64,000 nt of DNA, from contig NZ_JABAIH010000011.1 of the NCBI RefSeq assembly GCF_012641395.1, positions 1 to 64,000 on the forward strand, read 5' to 3'. The translations under genes were made by a program, and so were the position numbers. Under the pieces are notes generated by a model. It was not told the origin of the DNA and did not search any database. It saw only the letters and a program-made list of their open reading frames with translations. How positions within the stretch are numbered: the first letter of the stretch is position 1; the number at the start of each line of letters is the position of its first letter. Shown here piece by piece: positions 26,959 to 38,675 of the stretch. This DNA comes from Rhizobium sp. P32RR-XVIII (GTDB taxonomy: Bacteria > Pseudomonadota > Alphaproteobacteria > Rhizobiales > Rhizobiaceae).

Positions 26959-27864
26959 TTACTGCTGCGGCTGAGCCGCCGGCTGGTCGCCCGGTGCCGC
27001 CTGGTCGCCCGGTGCCGGCTGCTTGTTCGCATCGTCGTAACCCTTTTGAAGGGTCGCATCCATGATATCGACCTTGGTCGTTTCCTTCGCCTTGGCAAGG
27101 AGCGCAAGATACTTGTCGCGCATGACGAGCTGGCGTACCTGGTCCTTCACCTGGTCGAACGGCGGTGGCGGAGCATCGCGCTTATCTTCGACCTTGATGA
27201 CATGGTAGCCGAAATCGGTCTTCACCGGTGTCTTCGAATAGGTGCCCTTATCGAGGGCGAAGGCCGCGTCCTCGAATTCCTTGACCATCCGGCCCTTGGT
27301 GAAATAGCCGAGGTCGCCGCCGTCAGCCTTGTTCGGATCGGTGGACTTTTCCTTGGCAAGCTCGGCGAAGTCCTTGCCGGAATCGAGCTGCTTGATGACC
27401 TCCTTGGCCTCGTCCTCGGTCTTCACGAGGATGTGGCGGGCGTGAACCTCTTCCTGCTTCGGAAGGCCAGCGACTTCCTTGTCGTAGCGCGCCTTCACCT
27501 CATCGTCGGTAACGGTATCGACGACATGCTTCTTGAAATACGCATTATGCAGCTCGCGGTCGGAGAGATACTGAATGCGCTTCTTGAACTCATCGGTTTG
27601 ATCAAGCTTCTCGGCTGCGGCATCCGCGGCAAGCAGCTTGACATCGATCGCGGCCGAAAGAGCGGCAACCTTCTTCTGATCGTCCGGAAGCTGCGCCAGC
27701 TGGGGATCGAGATTGGCGACGGCCAGGTCGAGTTCCGACTGATGGATCTCCAGATCGCCGACCTTGGCGATGACTGCATCCGGCTTGTCTTCCGCGTAAG
27801 CCGGTGCCTGTAGCGCAACAAAAGTTGCAAGCGCCACCACGGCAAGTTTGTTGTAGCTCAACAT
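26959..27864 (-). CDS. Periplasmic peptidyl-prolyl isomerase (parvulin/SurA-like)
   Basis: Folding helper for exported proteins. The 301-residue product has a signal peptide (cleavage likely after AYA at 24), an N-terminal SurA-like helical region and a parvulin PPIase domain (about 135-235) with VHARHILVKTEDEAKEVI, STDPNKADGGDLGYFTKG and TDFGYHVIKVEDKR. The C-terminus ends in a Pro/Ala/Gln-rich tail. The ATG at 27864 follows AAAGG and gives a normal signal peptide; the longer frame upstream does not. It is divergent from secA, which fits a shared export role. Confidence 0.93.
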   Translation of the reverse strand: MLSYNKLAVVALATFVALQAPAYAEDKPDAVIAKVGDLEIHQSELDLAVANLDPQLAQLPDDQKKVAALSAAIDVKLLAADAAAEKLDQTDEFKKRIQYLSDRELHNAYFKKHVVDTVTDDEVKARYDKEVAGLPKQEEVHARHILVKTEDEAKEVIKQLDSGKDFAELAKEKSTDPNKADGGDLGYFTKGRMVKEFEDAAFALDKGTYSKTPVKTDFGYHVIKVEDKRDAPPPPFDQVKDQVRQLVMRDKYLALLAKAKETTKVDIMDATLQKGYDDANKQPAPGDQAAPGDQPAAQPQQ

Positions 27865-28110
27865 CAAATAACCTTTCAGAGTTACACCACCGGCTTCAGC
27901 ATTCGTGAATCCAGCCCCCAGACAGCCATCAACACTGGAATGTGGCCTTTCTATATCAGCCAAATCCGTTGACATCATTCGACCCCCCTCTTATCTCTCA
28001 CGCAACCTCGCGTCCAGAAAAGTTTCCTGGCGTTTCGAGACGTATGCCTGATTTTCGGCTGGGTGTATGGATAAGAAGAGCCGGGGAAGAATTAAGAAAG
28101 GGCCAGTAAT

Positions 28111-30825
<2,715 letters not shown>

Positions 30826-30842
30826 GCAATGGCATGAAGCAT

Positions 30843-30868
30843 AAAATGCCGCCTCCGGGCGGCATTTT
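30843..30868 (+). terminator. Rho-independent terminator of secA
   Basis: AAAATGCCGCC pairs perfectly with GGCGGCATTTT around a four-base loop and is followed by CTTTTG. It begins 18 bases after the secA stop. Confidence 0.88.
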
Positions 30869-30979
30869 CTTTTGCGTGATTTATCACCGGTGGTTAAGGA
30901 TTTCGTGTTCGCCACAACCGTTTCTTAACGCTGAACTGGCAAGACTTCCGGGACGATTTGCCTGAGTTCAGAGTGTTGC

Positions 30980-32401
30980 GTGTTCGTAATGGCGGTCATT
31001 GAAACGGCGGAGAGAATGCTGCCTGCTAGCCTGCGCCCTGCGGGAAGCGGTCTGCTGCGCATGCTTGCCGGCCTCCTGACGGGGCGCGGCGACAGGGCTA
31101 CCGCGCAGCGGATGGCGCTTACGGCTTTCTCGATCCGCATTTTTAGCGCCGCGCTCGCCTTCATTTCCCAGATCGTTCTCGCGCGTCTCATGGGCGAATA
31201 TGAGTACGGCATCTTCGTGTTTGTCTGGGTTCTGATCGTCGTCTTCGGCGATCTCTCCTGCCTCGGCTTCCATACTGCCATCGTTCGCTTCCTGCCGCAG
31301 TACAAGGCTGCAGGCGCTTTTGAAGAAATTCGCGGCCTGACCGGAACGGCCCGCATCTTCGCCATGCTTTCGGGAACGCTAGTGATGGCAGTTGGCATGG
31401 CTGGGCTTCACTTTTTTGGCGACAGGGTTGAGCCCTACTATCTCCTTCCCGTCTTCCTTGGACTTCTCGCCATGCCGATGATCGCCCTCGGCGACATCCT
31501 GGAAGGCACCTCGCGCGCCAATCACTGGCCGGTCATGGCGCTAAGCCCGGTCTATGTCATCCGGCCGGTCCTCATCATTGTCTTCATGCTGGCGGCGATC
31601 CGAGCTGGTGCCGAGCATTCCGCAGTCACCGCAATGAAGGCGGCACTCGCCGCGACCTATGTCACCGCCGTCGGTCAGTACGTCGCAACCCTCCTCCGCC
31701 TGCGCCGCCACTATAGCGGAGGGCCGCGCAAGGTTGATTTCCTCGCCTGGCTGAATGTGGCGTTCCCGATCTTTCTGATCGAAGGTGTGAGCTTCCTGCT
31801 GACCAATTCGGATGTCGTCGTCGTCGGCATTTTCCTCGAGCCGCATGACGTCGCCATCTATTTTGCCGCTGCAAAGACGATGGCATTGGTGCATTTCATC
31901 ATGTTCTCGGTAAAGGCGGCATCGGGCCCACGCTTCTCCAGCCTCATCGCCGAGGGCACGCGTGAGCAGCTTGCTACAGCCGCGATCGACGCTGCGCGCT
32001 GGACCTTCTGGCCAGCTCTCGCGCTCGGGCTTGCCGTCGTTGCAGCCGGCCACTTTTTGCTGTCGCTTTTCGGCGCGGCTTTCACGGCTGGCTATGCGCT
32101 GATGGGGATCCTGCTTGCGGGAATCCTTGCCAAGGCCCTGGTCGGGCCGGCCGAAACGCTGCTGATGATGGCAGGAAAGCAGAACCTCTGCGTCGGGCTT
32201 TATGCCGTCGCGCTCACGGCAAATATCTCTTTGAATATCGCTTTGATCCCGCATTACGGCACCGTTGGAACCGCGATCGCCACAGCTTGCGCCATGGGTG
32301 TCGAAGCCGTCCTGCTGCACCTCGCCGTTCGGCAGGCTCTTGGCATTGTCCTTTTTGCATTTAGCCGTCTGCCGGCAATAGAAGAAACGAGAGTCTCATA
32401 A
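30980..32401 (+). CDS. Polysaccharide flippase-like membrane protein (MATE/MVF fold)
   Basis: Likely lipid-linked oligosaccharide flippase or exporter of the Wzx/MviN fold. About 473 residues with some 12-14 hydrophobic segments; the opening after a 45-residue cytoplasmic lead, RMALTAFSIRIFSAALAFISQIVLARLMGEYEYGIF in parts, is typical of polysaccharide biosynthesis transporters. The GTG at 30980 and the ATG at 30989 are both possible starts. Its stop and the next start share bases (TAATG), so it is tightly coupled to the acyltransferase gene. No glycosyltransferase is nearby, so the cargo is unknown. Confidence 0.85.
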   Translation: MFVMAVIETAERMLPASLRPAGSGLLRMLAGLLTGRGDRATAQRMALTAFSIRIFSAALAFISQIVLARLMGEYEYGIFVFVWVLIVVFGDLSCLGFHTAIVRFLPQYKAAGAFEEIRGLTGTARIFAMLSGTLVMAVGMAGLHFFGDRVEPYYLLPVFLGLLAMPMIALGDILEGTSRANHWPVMALSPVYVIRPVLIIVFMLAAIRAGAEHSAVTAMKAALAATYVTAVGQYVATLLRLRRHYSGGPRKVDFLAWLNVAFPIFLIEGVSFLLTNSDVVVVGIFLEPHDVAIYFAAAKTMALVHFIMFSVKAASGPRFSSLIAEGTREQLATAAIDAARWTFWPALALGLAVVAAGHFLLSLFGAAFTAGYALMGILLAGILAKALVGPAETLLMMAGKQNLCVGLYAVALTANISLNIALIPHYGTVGTAIATACAMGVEAVLLHLAVRQALGIVLFAFSRLPAIEETRVS

Positions 32402-33678
32402 TGGTGCGTGTTCCCCCGATAACCGAGAGCACGGATACCAATGCAAACCGCATGGTCCACGAACTCGCCGCAATACGCTTCGACTTGCCTCAGGCGGAAG
32501 CGCGCGTCGAGATCGGGCGCCCCGGACGCGAACTCTGCGTCTATCCCGGCAGGCTCGGCTATGAATTGCAGGACGAACTGGATTTCCTTTCGAACCGGGC
32601 AATCGAACCCAATGTCTTCTTCACCGGCCGCTTCCTGGCGCCGGCGATGCCGCGGCTTGAGGACCGTCGGGTGAATTTCGCGCTTATGCGTGATGAGAAC
32701 GGCCAGCGCAGCCGGCTGCGCTTCCTGATGCCGTTTTCCGTCGAGCGGCCCGGTTTTGGCGTGGGGCCATCGATCATCCGCGCATGGTCGAACAGCTTCG
32801 CTCCGCTTGGCACCCCGCTGGTCGATGCCGAGGATGCGGCCGAGACGCTGGACAACCTTTTTGAAGGCCTGACGGCCCCGGACCTGAACCTTCCCGCGAC
32901 GCTCGTACTGCCGGATATCCGGTTGAACGGCATCTTCGCCCGAATGGCAAAGGCGGTCGCGCTGGGCCGCAATCTACCTGTCGCAGTCGCCAATCCGCTC
33001 CTGCGGCCGATGCTGCAGAGCGAGGAGGACGCCGCCGCCTATCTTGGCCGTACCGTTTCTTCCTCGCATATGCGCGAGATGCGGCGGCAGTGGCGGCAAC
33101 TGGAAGAGCTGGGTACGGCTGTTTACGCCGTGGCACGTCAACCCGGCGAGATCCATGCACGCTTCGAGGAATTCCTGGCAATGGAAGCTGGCGGCTGGAA
33201 GGGCAAGAGGCGAAGCGCGCTGGTGACGGACCGATATCATACAGCCTTTGCCCGTGAGGCCGTCTCGAACCTCGCGGCGATCGACGCAGTGCGTATTCAC
33301 ACCATCGACCTGAACGGCAAAGCGATCGCCGCAACCGTCGTGCTGATGATGGGCGGTGAAGCCTATACTTGGAAGACAGCCTATGACGAGGCCTATGCCC
33401 GCTATTCGCCCGGCAAGCTGCTGATGGCCGAACTGACGGAATGGCATCTCGACGACGCCAATATCGTGCGCTCCGATTCTTGCGCCGTTCCGGATCACCC
33501 GATCATGAGCCGCTTCTGGCAGGAGCGCGAGGATATGGGAACTCTCGTGATCGGCCTGACGCAGAATGGCGACCGCGACGTCCGTCAGGCTGCCGCCCAG
33601 TTGCATATGTATCGCAGCACCCGCAATATGGCGAAGATGCTCCGCGAGAAGATCATGTCCCTGGCAGGACGCGGCTAG
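32401..33678 (+). CDS. CelD/FemAB-like GNAT acyltransferase
   Basis: A 425-residue protein with the bipartite acetyltransferase fold found in exopolysaccharide-associated CelD-like proteins. The C-terminal part shows GEIHARFEEFLAMEAGGWKGKRRSAL, a stretch recurring in this family, and HTIDLNGKAIAATVVLMMGGEAYTWKTAYDEAY with the terminal FSPGKLL-like (YSPGKLLMAE) element. There is no membrane segment. Coupling by TAATG to the flippase gene suggests it acylates the flipped glycan or its lipid carrier; this is inference. Its stop overlaps the stop of the converging ligase gene within CTAG. Confidence 0.82.
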   Translation: MVRVPPITESTDTNANRMVHELAAIRFDLPQAEARVEIGRPGRELCVYPGRLGYELQDELDFLSNRAIEPNVFFTGRFLAPAMPRLEDRRVNFALMRDENGQRSRLRFLMPFSVERPGFGVGPSIIRAWSNSFAPLGTPLVDAEDAAETLDNLFEGLTAPDLNLPATLVLPDIRLNGIFARMAKAVALGRNLPVAVANPLLRPMLQSEEDAAAYLGRTVSSSHMREMRRQWRQLEELGTAVYAVARQPGEIHARFEEFLAMEAGGWKGKRRSALVTDRYHTAFAREAVSNLAAIDAVRIHTIDLNGKAIAATVVLMMGGEAYTWKTAYDEAYARYSPGKLLMAELTEWHLDDANIVRSDSCAVPDHPIMSRFWQEREDMGTLVIGLTQNGDRDVRQAAAQLHMYRSTRNMAKMLREKIMSLAGRG

Positions 33679-35303
33679 GCGGCCTCCGCCGCAGCCCTTT
33701 CCCGCAAGAGCCGCCGGATGACCTTGCCGGTTGTCGTCAGCGGCAGCGCATCCACGAACTCCACCTCCCGCGGATATTCGTGCATCGAAAGCCGCATCTT
33801 GACCCATTCGCGGATTTCAGCGCCGAGCGCCTCGCTCGCCGTGTAGCCGGGTGACAGTACGACATAGGCTTTGACGATCTCGGTACGCAGCGGGTCCGGC
33901 TTGCCGATGGCGGCGGCAAGCTGCACGGCGGGGTGGCCCACGAGGCAATCCTCGATTTCGGCCGGTCCGATCCGATAACCGGACGACGTGATGACGTCAT
34001 CGTCCCGGCCATGAAACGTGATGTAGCCTTCTTCATCCTGGTGGCCGATATCGCCGGTCATCAGCCAGCCTCCGGCGTACTTCTTGCGGGTTGCCTCCTC
34101 GTCGTTCCAGTAGCCGAGAAACATAACCGGATCGGGCGCCTTGATGCCGATCTGGCCTGTCTCTCCGGCAGGCATCTCCTCTCCGCTTGCATTGACGATC
34201 GCGACGCGATGGCCGGGCGCGGCCCGCCCTATCGCTCCGGCCTTCGTTACGCCATAGGCAGCGCTTGAAGAGATGACGAAATTGCACTCCGTCTGGCCGT
34301 AAAATTCATTGACGGTGACGCCGAGTGTCTGGCGCGCCCATTCATAGGTTTCGCGGCCGAGCGATTCACCGGCGGAGCCGATGGTCCGCAGGTTGAGATC
34401 GTATTTCGTGCGCGGGTCGCTGACCGATTTCAGCAGGCGGAGCGCCGTCGGCGGAATGAAGGCGTTTTGCACCTTCATCTCGGCCATGATGCGATAGGCC
34501 ATATCGGCGTCGAATTTCTGCGCCGGCGAGGAAACGACGGGCGCACCCAGCAGAAGGCTGGGCAACAGCGCATTCAACAGGCCGCCCGCCCAGGCCCAGT
34601 CGGATGGCGTCCAGACCTTGTCGCCGGGCTGCGGAAAGCCTTCATGGGCGAATTGCATGCCGGGAATGTGACCGGCCAGAACGCGATGTCCATGCAAGGC
34701 ACCCTTGGGCGGCCCGGTCGTACCGGAGGTGAAAATCATAAGTGCCGGAGCATCCGGGCCAGTCTCTGCGACTTCAAAAAGCGGCGGATGCGCCTCAACA
34801 AGCGCTCCGAAGGCAAGCGCCTCGCCGCCATCGATGCTGATGACTGTCTTGAGCTCTGACAGGCTCTCGCGAATCTGCTTCACGCGCTCCAGGCCGAACG
34901 AGTTGGTGACGATCGCGGCCGCGCCCGACGTTTTCAGCCGGTACTCCAGCGCCTCGACGCCGAAGAGCAGTGCGAGCGGCACCGCAATGGCGCCGAGCTT
35001 GTAGATCGCCACATGGGCGATTACCGTTTCGAAACATTGCGGCAGGAGCAGCGCCACGCGATCGCCGCAGCGAATACCGAGCGACGTCAAAGCATTGGCG
35101 AAAGATGAAGACCGTTCCGAGAGCATGCGATACGTCATCGATAGATGGCGGCCGTCCGGGCTGAAATGCTCGAGGCAAATGCGGTCCGGCGCACGCTCCG
35201 CCCATTCGTCGCTGACGGCACGCCCGATGTTGAAATCTTCCGGAATCTCCCATGAAAAATCGCGATAAAGATCGTCGTAGCGATCGCGGGTGGGCAATTT
35301 CAT
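33675..35303 (-). CDS. AMP-forming acyl-CoA synthetase
   Basis: Activates a carboxylic acid to its CoA thioester through an acyl-adenylate. The 542-residue protein carries the P-loop-like motif MIFTSGTTGPPKGALHGHR, the adenylate motif YGQTECN, GWLMTGDIGHQDEEGYITFHGR and the C-terminal lysine in TTGKVIRR. It resembles medium-chain (ACSM-type) acyl-CoA synthetases more than acetyl-CoA synthetase, judging by length and the motif spelling; the actual acid is unknown. It is transcribed alone, divergent from the aldo/keto reductase. Confidence 0.9.
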   Translation of the reverse strand: MKLPTRDRYDDLYRDFSWEIPEDFNIGRAVSDEWAERAPDRICLEHFSPDGRHLSMTYRMLSERSSSFANALTSLGIRCGDRVALLLPQCFETVIAHVAIYKLGAIAVPLALLFGVEALEYRLKTSGAAAIVTNSFGLERVKQIRESLSELKTVISIDGGEALAFGALVEAHPPLFEVAETGPDAPALMIFTSGTTGPPKGALHGHRVLAGHIPGMQFAHEGFPQPGDKVWTPSDWAWAGGLLNALLPSLLLGAPVVSSPAQKFDADMAYRIMAEMKVQNAFIPPTALRLLKSVSDPRTKYDLNLRTIGSAGESLGRETYEWARQTLGVTVNEFYGQTECNFVISSSAAYGVTKAGAIGRAAPGHRVAIVNASGEEMPAGETGQIGIKAPDPVMFLGYWNDEEATRKKYAGGWLMTGDIGHQDEEGYITFHGRDDDVITSSGYRIGPAEIEDCLVGHPAVQLAAAIGKPDPLRTEIVKAYVVLSPGYTASEALGAEIREWVKMRLSMHEYPREVEFVDALPLTTTGKVIRRLLRERAAAEAA

Positions 35304-35521
35304 ATTCGAATTCCGTTCAATGCTGCAGTAGCTAACACCTTGCGGTGATCGAGTGCAAGTTTAGCGGATCAAGGTGTGTCGCTGGCGCTTCAAAGCTCGT
35401 TTCACACTATCGTGCTCATCCCGCAAAACATTCTCGGCGAAGTCGCTGACATTTATGATGATTGGGCGTTAGATAACTCTGGGGCGCCTCGGGTATTCAA
35501 ATCTAGTGACGGAGTCATCTC

Positions 35522-36502
35522 ATGGAGTATGTCAAATTCGGAGGTACCGGCCTCGAAGTTTCGAAGATTTGTCTCGGCTGCATGACCTTTGGCGACCCGG
35601 GCCGAGGCAGTCACGCCTGGACGCTCGGCGAGGAAGAGAGCCGGACGATCATCAAGCAGGCGCTCGACCTAGGCGTCAATTTCCTCGACACCGCCAACAC
35701 CTATTCGGACGGCTCCTCCGAGGAGCTCGTCGGCCGCGCCATCAAGGATTTCGCCCGGCGCGAGGATATCGTGCTCGCCACCAAGGTCTTCAACCGCATG
35801 CGGCCGGGACCGAACGGCGCAGGCCTTTCGCGCAAGGCTATCTTCGACGAGATCGACAACAGTCTTCGCCGTCTCGGCACCGATTACGTCGACCTCTACC
35901 AGATTCACCGCTTCGACTATGCGACACCGATCGAAGAGACACTCGAGGCCCTGCATGATGTCGTCAAGGCGGGCAAGGCGCGCTATATCGGAGCCTCATC
36001 GATGTATGCGTGGCAATTCGCGAAGATGCTCTACACATCGCGGCTGAACGGCTGGACGCAGTTCGTGAGCATGCAGGACCACCTTAACCTGCTCTATCGC
36101 GAGGAAGAGCGCGAGATGCTGCCCTTCTGCGAAGATCAGAAGATCGCCGTGATCCCATGGAGCCCGCTCGCCCGCGGCCGGCTGACGCGTGACTGGGACG
36201 AAAAGACCGCCCGCAGCGAGACGGATGAGTTCGGCAAGACCCTCTACAAGCAGGCCGAGGATGCCGACCGCAAGATCATCGATACGGTCGGCCAGCTGGC
36301 GAAAGCGCATGGTGTCTCCCGCGCCCAGATCGGTACTGCCTGGGTCTTGCAGAAAAGCGCAGTGACCGCGCCGATCATTGGTGCATCAAAGCCGCACCAC
36401 CTGTCGGATGCGGTCGGCGCATTGACGGTCAAACTCAGCGCCGAGGACGTCGCCGCCCTTGAAGAGCCGTATGTTCCGCATCACGTGGAAGGCTTCAAGT
36501 AA
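35522..36502 (+). CDS. Aldo/keto reductase
   Basis: NADPH-dependent oxidoreductase on a TIM-barrel fold, 326 residues. The catalytic tetrad is visible as D56 and Y61 in FLDTANTYSDGSSEE, the lysine in VLATKVF and the histidine in YQIHRFD. The C-terminal cofactor region has TAPIIGASKPHHL. It is of the YajO/Tas-like branch; the substrate is not predictable. The ATG at 35522 follows GGAG with a spacing of seven bases. A hairpin terminator follows. Confidence 0.9.
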   Translation: MEYVKFGGTGLEVSKICLGCMTFGDPGRGSHAWTLGEEESRTIIKQALDLGVNFLDTANTYSDGSSEELVGRAIKDFARREDIVLATKVFNRMRPGPNGAGLSRKAIFDEIDNSLRRLGTDYVDLYQIHRFDYATPIEETLEALHDVVKAGKARYIGASSMYAWQFAKMLYTSRLNGWTQFVSMQDHLNLLYREEEREMLPFCEDQKIAVIPWSPLARGRLTRDWDEKTARSETDEFGKTLYKQAEDADRKIIDTVGQLAKAHGVSRAQIGTAWVLQKSAVTAPIIGASKPHHLSDAVGALTVKLSAEDVAALEEPYVPHHVEGFK

Positions 36503-36511
36503 CCTGGATGC

Positions 36512-36529
36512 GGGCGGCAATCGCCGCCC
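36512..36529. terminator. Hairpin after the aldo/keto reductase gene
   Basis: A 7-bp perfect GGGCGGC/GCCGCCC stem with an AATC loop lies ten bases past the reductase stop and before the end of the converging TetR gene. A T-run is absent. Confidence 0.5.
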
Positions 36530-36551
36530 ATGAGCTTCAAAAGCGGCGCCT

Positions 36552-37136
36552 TCAGGCATCGGCAGATTTTGCCGGTGCCAGCTTCTCCCTCATCGTCGAC
36601 AGGAACTGGCCGGCAAGCTCGCGATTTTCGACGGCGCGCGCCAGGCTGACGGCCCCCATCATTGACGAGAGCGTCGTGAATCCGTTCTTGCGGCGCTCCT
36701 CGGGCGTATCGCCGGGCACGATCTCGGCGAGGATCGAGACGAGGGCCGAAAGCCCGTCGTTGAAGATTTCCCGCACGGCACCGGTGCTGCGGCTGACCTC
36801 GTCCATCAGCGAAACAAAAACGCAGCTGTTACCGGGATCATCCACCGCACACCAGGACACGTAATGCTCCAGGAGCGCCTCAAGCGGCCGTTCCGGAGAC
36901 TTGGCGATCAATTCCTTCCACCGGATCTCCACCCTCGCGATCAGGGCACGGCTTACCTCCAGCTGCAGCTCTTCCTTCGATTGAAAGTGCCCGTAAAAAC
37001 CGCCATGCGTCAGCCCGCAGGCTTTCATGATGTCGGCGACGCCGACGCCGTTGAACCCGTTTTCGCGGAACATGACACCCGCCGTCTCCAGGATCTTCTG
37101 GCGATTTTCTGCAAATTTCTCGCGGCTGACGCGCAT
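36552..37136 (-). CDS. TetR/AcrR-family repressor
   Basis: A dimeric repressor of 194 residues. The N-terminal helix-turn-helix reads ILETAGVMFRENGFNGVGVADIMKACGLTHGGFYGHFQSK in parts and is very close to the family consensus; the C-terminal ligand domain has the TetR_C pattern SCVFVSLMDEVSRS. I start at the ATG at 37136 (MRVSREKF) as the family begins there; an in-frame start 30 bases upstream is possible. It is divergent from an MFS transporter, and two matching palindromes lie in between, so it very likely represses itself and the transporter. Confidence 0.92.
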   Translation of the reverse strand: MRVSREKFAENRQKILETAGVMFRENGFNGVGVADIMKACGLTHGGFYGHFQSKEELQLEVSRALIARVEIRWKELIAKSPERPLEALLEHYVSWCAVDDPGNSCVFVSLMDEVSRSTGAVREIFNDGLSALVSILAEIVPGDTPEERRKNGFTTLSSMMGAVSLARAVENRELAGQFLSTMREKLAPAKSADA

Positions 37137-37171
37137 GTACCGGCTCCGGAAATAGTCGCTTGACAATTTAT

Positions 37172-37185
37172 ATGACGTCCATCAT
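37172..37185. promoter_or_regulatory. TetR operator 1
   Basis: ATGACGTCCATCAT: an inverted repeat with 5 of 6 arm pairs and a two-base spacer. It has the same layout as operator 2 and lies beside the TTGACA-like -35 box of the divergent promoter. Confidence 0.65.
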
Positions 37186-37200
37186 CAATACGCAAGAAAT

Positions 37201-37214
37201 ATGATGACCATCAT
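37201..37214. promoter_or_regulatory. TetR operator 2
   Basis: ATGATGACCATCAT: a perfect 6-bp inverted repeat with a two-base spacer, centred 29 bases from operator 1 and 46 bases before the transporter start. Confidence 0.75.
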
Positions 37215-37259
37215 CTAAATCTGTGATCCATCCATCATTCCCACGAATGGAATTTGCCC

Positions 37260-38555
37260 ATGGTCTCCGCTGCGCTTGCATCCACCCTTGCCCGTCGCAA
37301 CATCCATTATGGATGGGTCGTTGTCGCTGCCACCTTCCTGACCATGCTGGTCACCGCCGGTGCCATGGGCGCACCGGGCGTCCTCATTAAGCCGCTCCAG
37401 GACGAGTTCGGTTGGGAAACCTCTCAGATTTCCTCCGCGCTCGCGATTCGCCTGCTTCTCTTCGGCCTGATGGGTCCCTTCGCAGCGGCCTTCATGAACT
37501 ATTTCGGCGTGCGCAAGGTCATCGTTTTCGCGCTGGCGCTGATCGGTGCCGGTTTCATCGGCTCGCTGTTCATGACGTCGCTTTGGCAACTTCTGCTGCT
37601 CTGGGGCATCGTCGTCGGTTTCGGCACGGGCCTGACGGCCATGGTGCTTGCTGCGACCATATCGACACGCTGGTTCACCAGGCATCGGGGCCTCGTTGTC
37701 GGGATGCTTTCCGCAAGCTCGGCCACCGGCCAGCTCGTCTTCCTGCCGCTGATGGCTGAGCTGACCGAACGCTACGGCTGGCGCTCCACGGTCTTCTTTG
37801 TCTGCGCCATGATCATGGTTGCAGCTCTTGTCGTCCTAGCCTTCATGCGCGACCGTCCCTCGGACGTTAATCTGCCCTCGGTTGGCGAGACCCATATTAC
37901 GCCACCGCCTGCGCGCGGCACATTGACCGGCGCCTTGAAGACGCCGATCACGATTCTGCTTGAAATCTCGAGAACCTCGACCTTCTGGATCCTGTTCGCG
38001 ACCTTCTTCATCTGCGGTCTCAGCACGAACGGCCTGATCCAGACGCATTTCGTCACGCTCTGCGGTGATTTCGGCATCATGCCGGTCGCCGCCGCCAGCG
38101 TCCTTGCCGTGATGGGCATCTTCGACTTCTTCGGCACGATCGGCTCCGGCTGGCTGTCGGATCGCTTCGACAATCGCTGGCTGCTCTTCTGGTACTACGG
38201 TCTGCGGGGCCTCTCGCTGCTTTTCCTGCCCTTCAGCGATTTCAGCTTCTACGGTCTTTCGATCTTCGCGGTCTTCTACGGTCTCGACTGGATCGCCACC
38301 GTTCCACCGACCGTCAAGATCGCCGCCGACCGCTTCGGGCGGGAAAAGGCGGGCCTGGTCTTCGGTTGGGTTTTTGCAGGCCACCAGCTCGGCGCGGCGA
38401 CCGCTGCCTATGGCGCGGGGCTCTCGCGCACCGAGCTCTCGAGCTACCTGCCGGCTTTCTTCACCGCCGGCGCCTTCTGCTTGCTCGCCTCAATCCTCGC
38501 GATCACGCTGAAGAAATCCAGCCTGACGGCCCCGGCGCCCGCCGCCGCTCACTGA
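37260..38555 (+). CDS. MFS transporter
   Basis: Inner-membrane carrier of the major facilitator superfamily, 431 residues with 12 predicted helices. It has the loop-2 type element FMNYFGVRKVIVFAL and the second-half equivalent SGWLSDRFDNRWLLFWYYGL. The opening RRNIHYGWVVVAATFLTM and general layout resemble the oxalate/formate and monocarboxylate group. The ATG at 37260 was chosen; a TTG six bases upstream is an alternative. Regulated by the adjacent TetR protein, so an efflux role or uptake of an inducer ligand is equally possible. Confidence 0.88.
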   Translation: MVSAALASTLARRNIHYGWVVVAATFLTMLVTAGAMGAPGVLIKPLQDEFGWETSQISSALAIRLLLFGLMGPFAAAFMNYFGVRKVIVFALALIGAGFIGSLFMTSLWQLLLLWGIVVGFGTGLTAMVLAATISTRWFTRHRGLVVGMLSASSATGQLVFLPLMAELTERYGWRSTVFFVCAMIMVAALVVLAFMRDRPSDVNLPSVGETHITPPPARGTLTGALKTPITILLEISRTSTFWILFATFFICGLSTNGLIQTHFVTLCGDFGIMPVAAASVLAVMGIFDFFGTIGSGWLSDRFDNRWLLFWYYGLRGLSLLFLPFSDFSFYGLSIFAVFYGLDWIATVPPTVKIAADRFGREKAGLVFGWVFAGHQLGAATAAYGAGLSRTELSSYLPAFFTAGAFCLLASILAITLKKSSLTAPAPAAAH

Positions 38556-38611
38556 TGCAATAGGCTTCCAGTATGCAACGCCCGGATGTTGCATCAAATC
38601 AACCCGATAAG

Positions 38612-38641
38612 CCCGCCTGCCGTCTTGCGCGCGCAGGCGGG
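38612..38641 (+). terminator. Terminator after the MFS gene
   Basis: CCCGCCTGC pairs perfectly with GCAGGCGGG over a 12-base loop, 57 bases after the transporter stop and ahead of the tRNA gene. Confidence 0.6.
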
Positions 38642-38675
38642 AGCGTGTTAGACACCCGGCTCGTCGGTATCCGTT

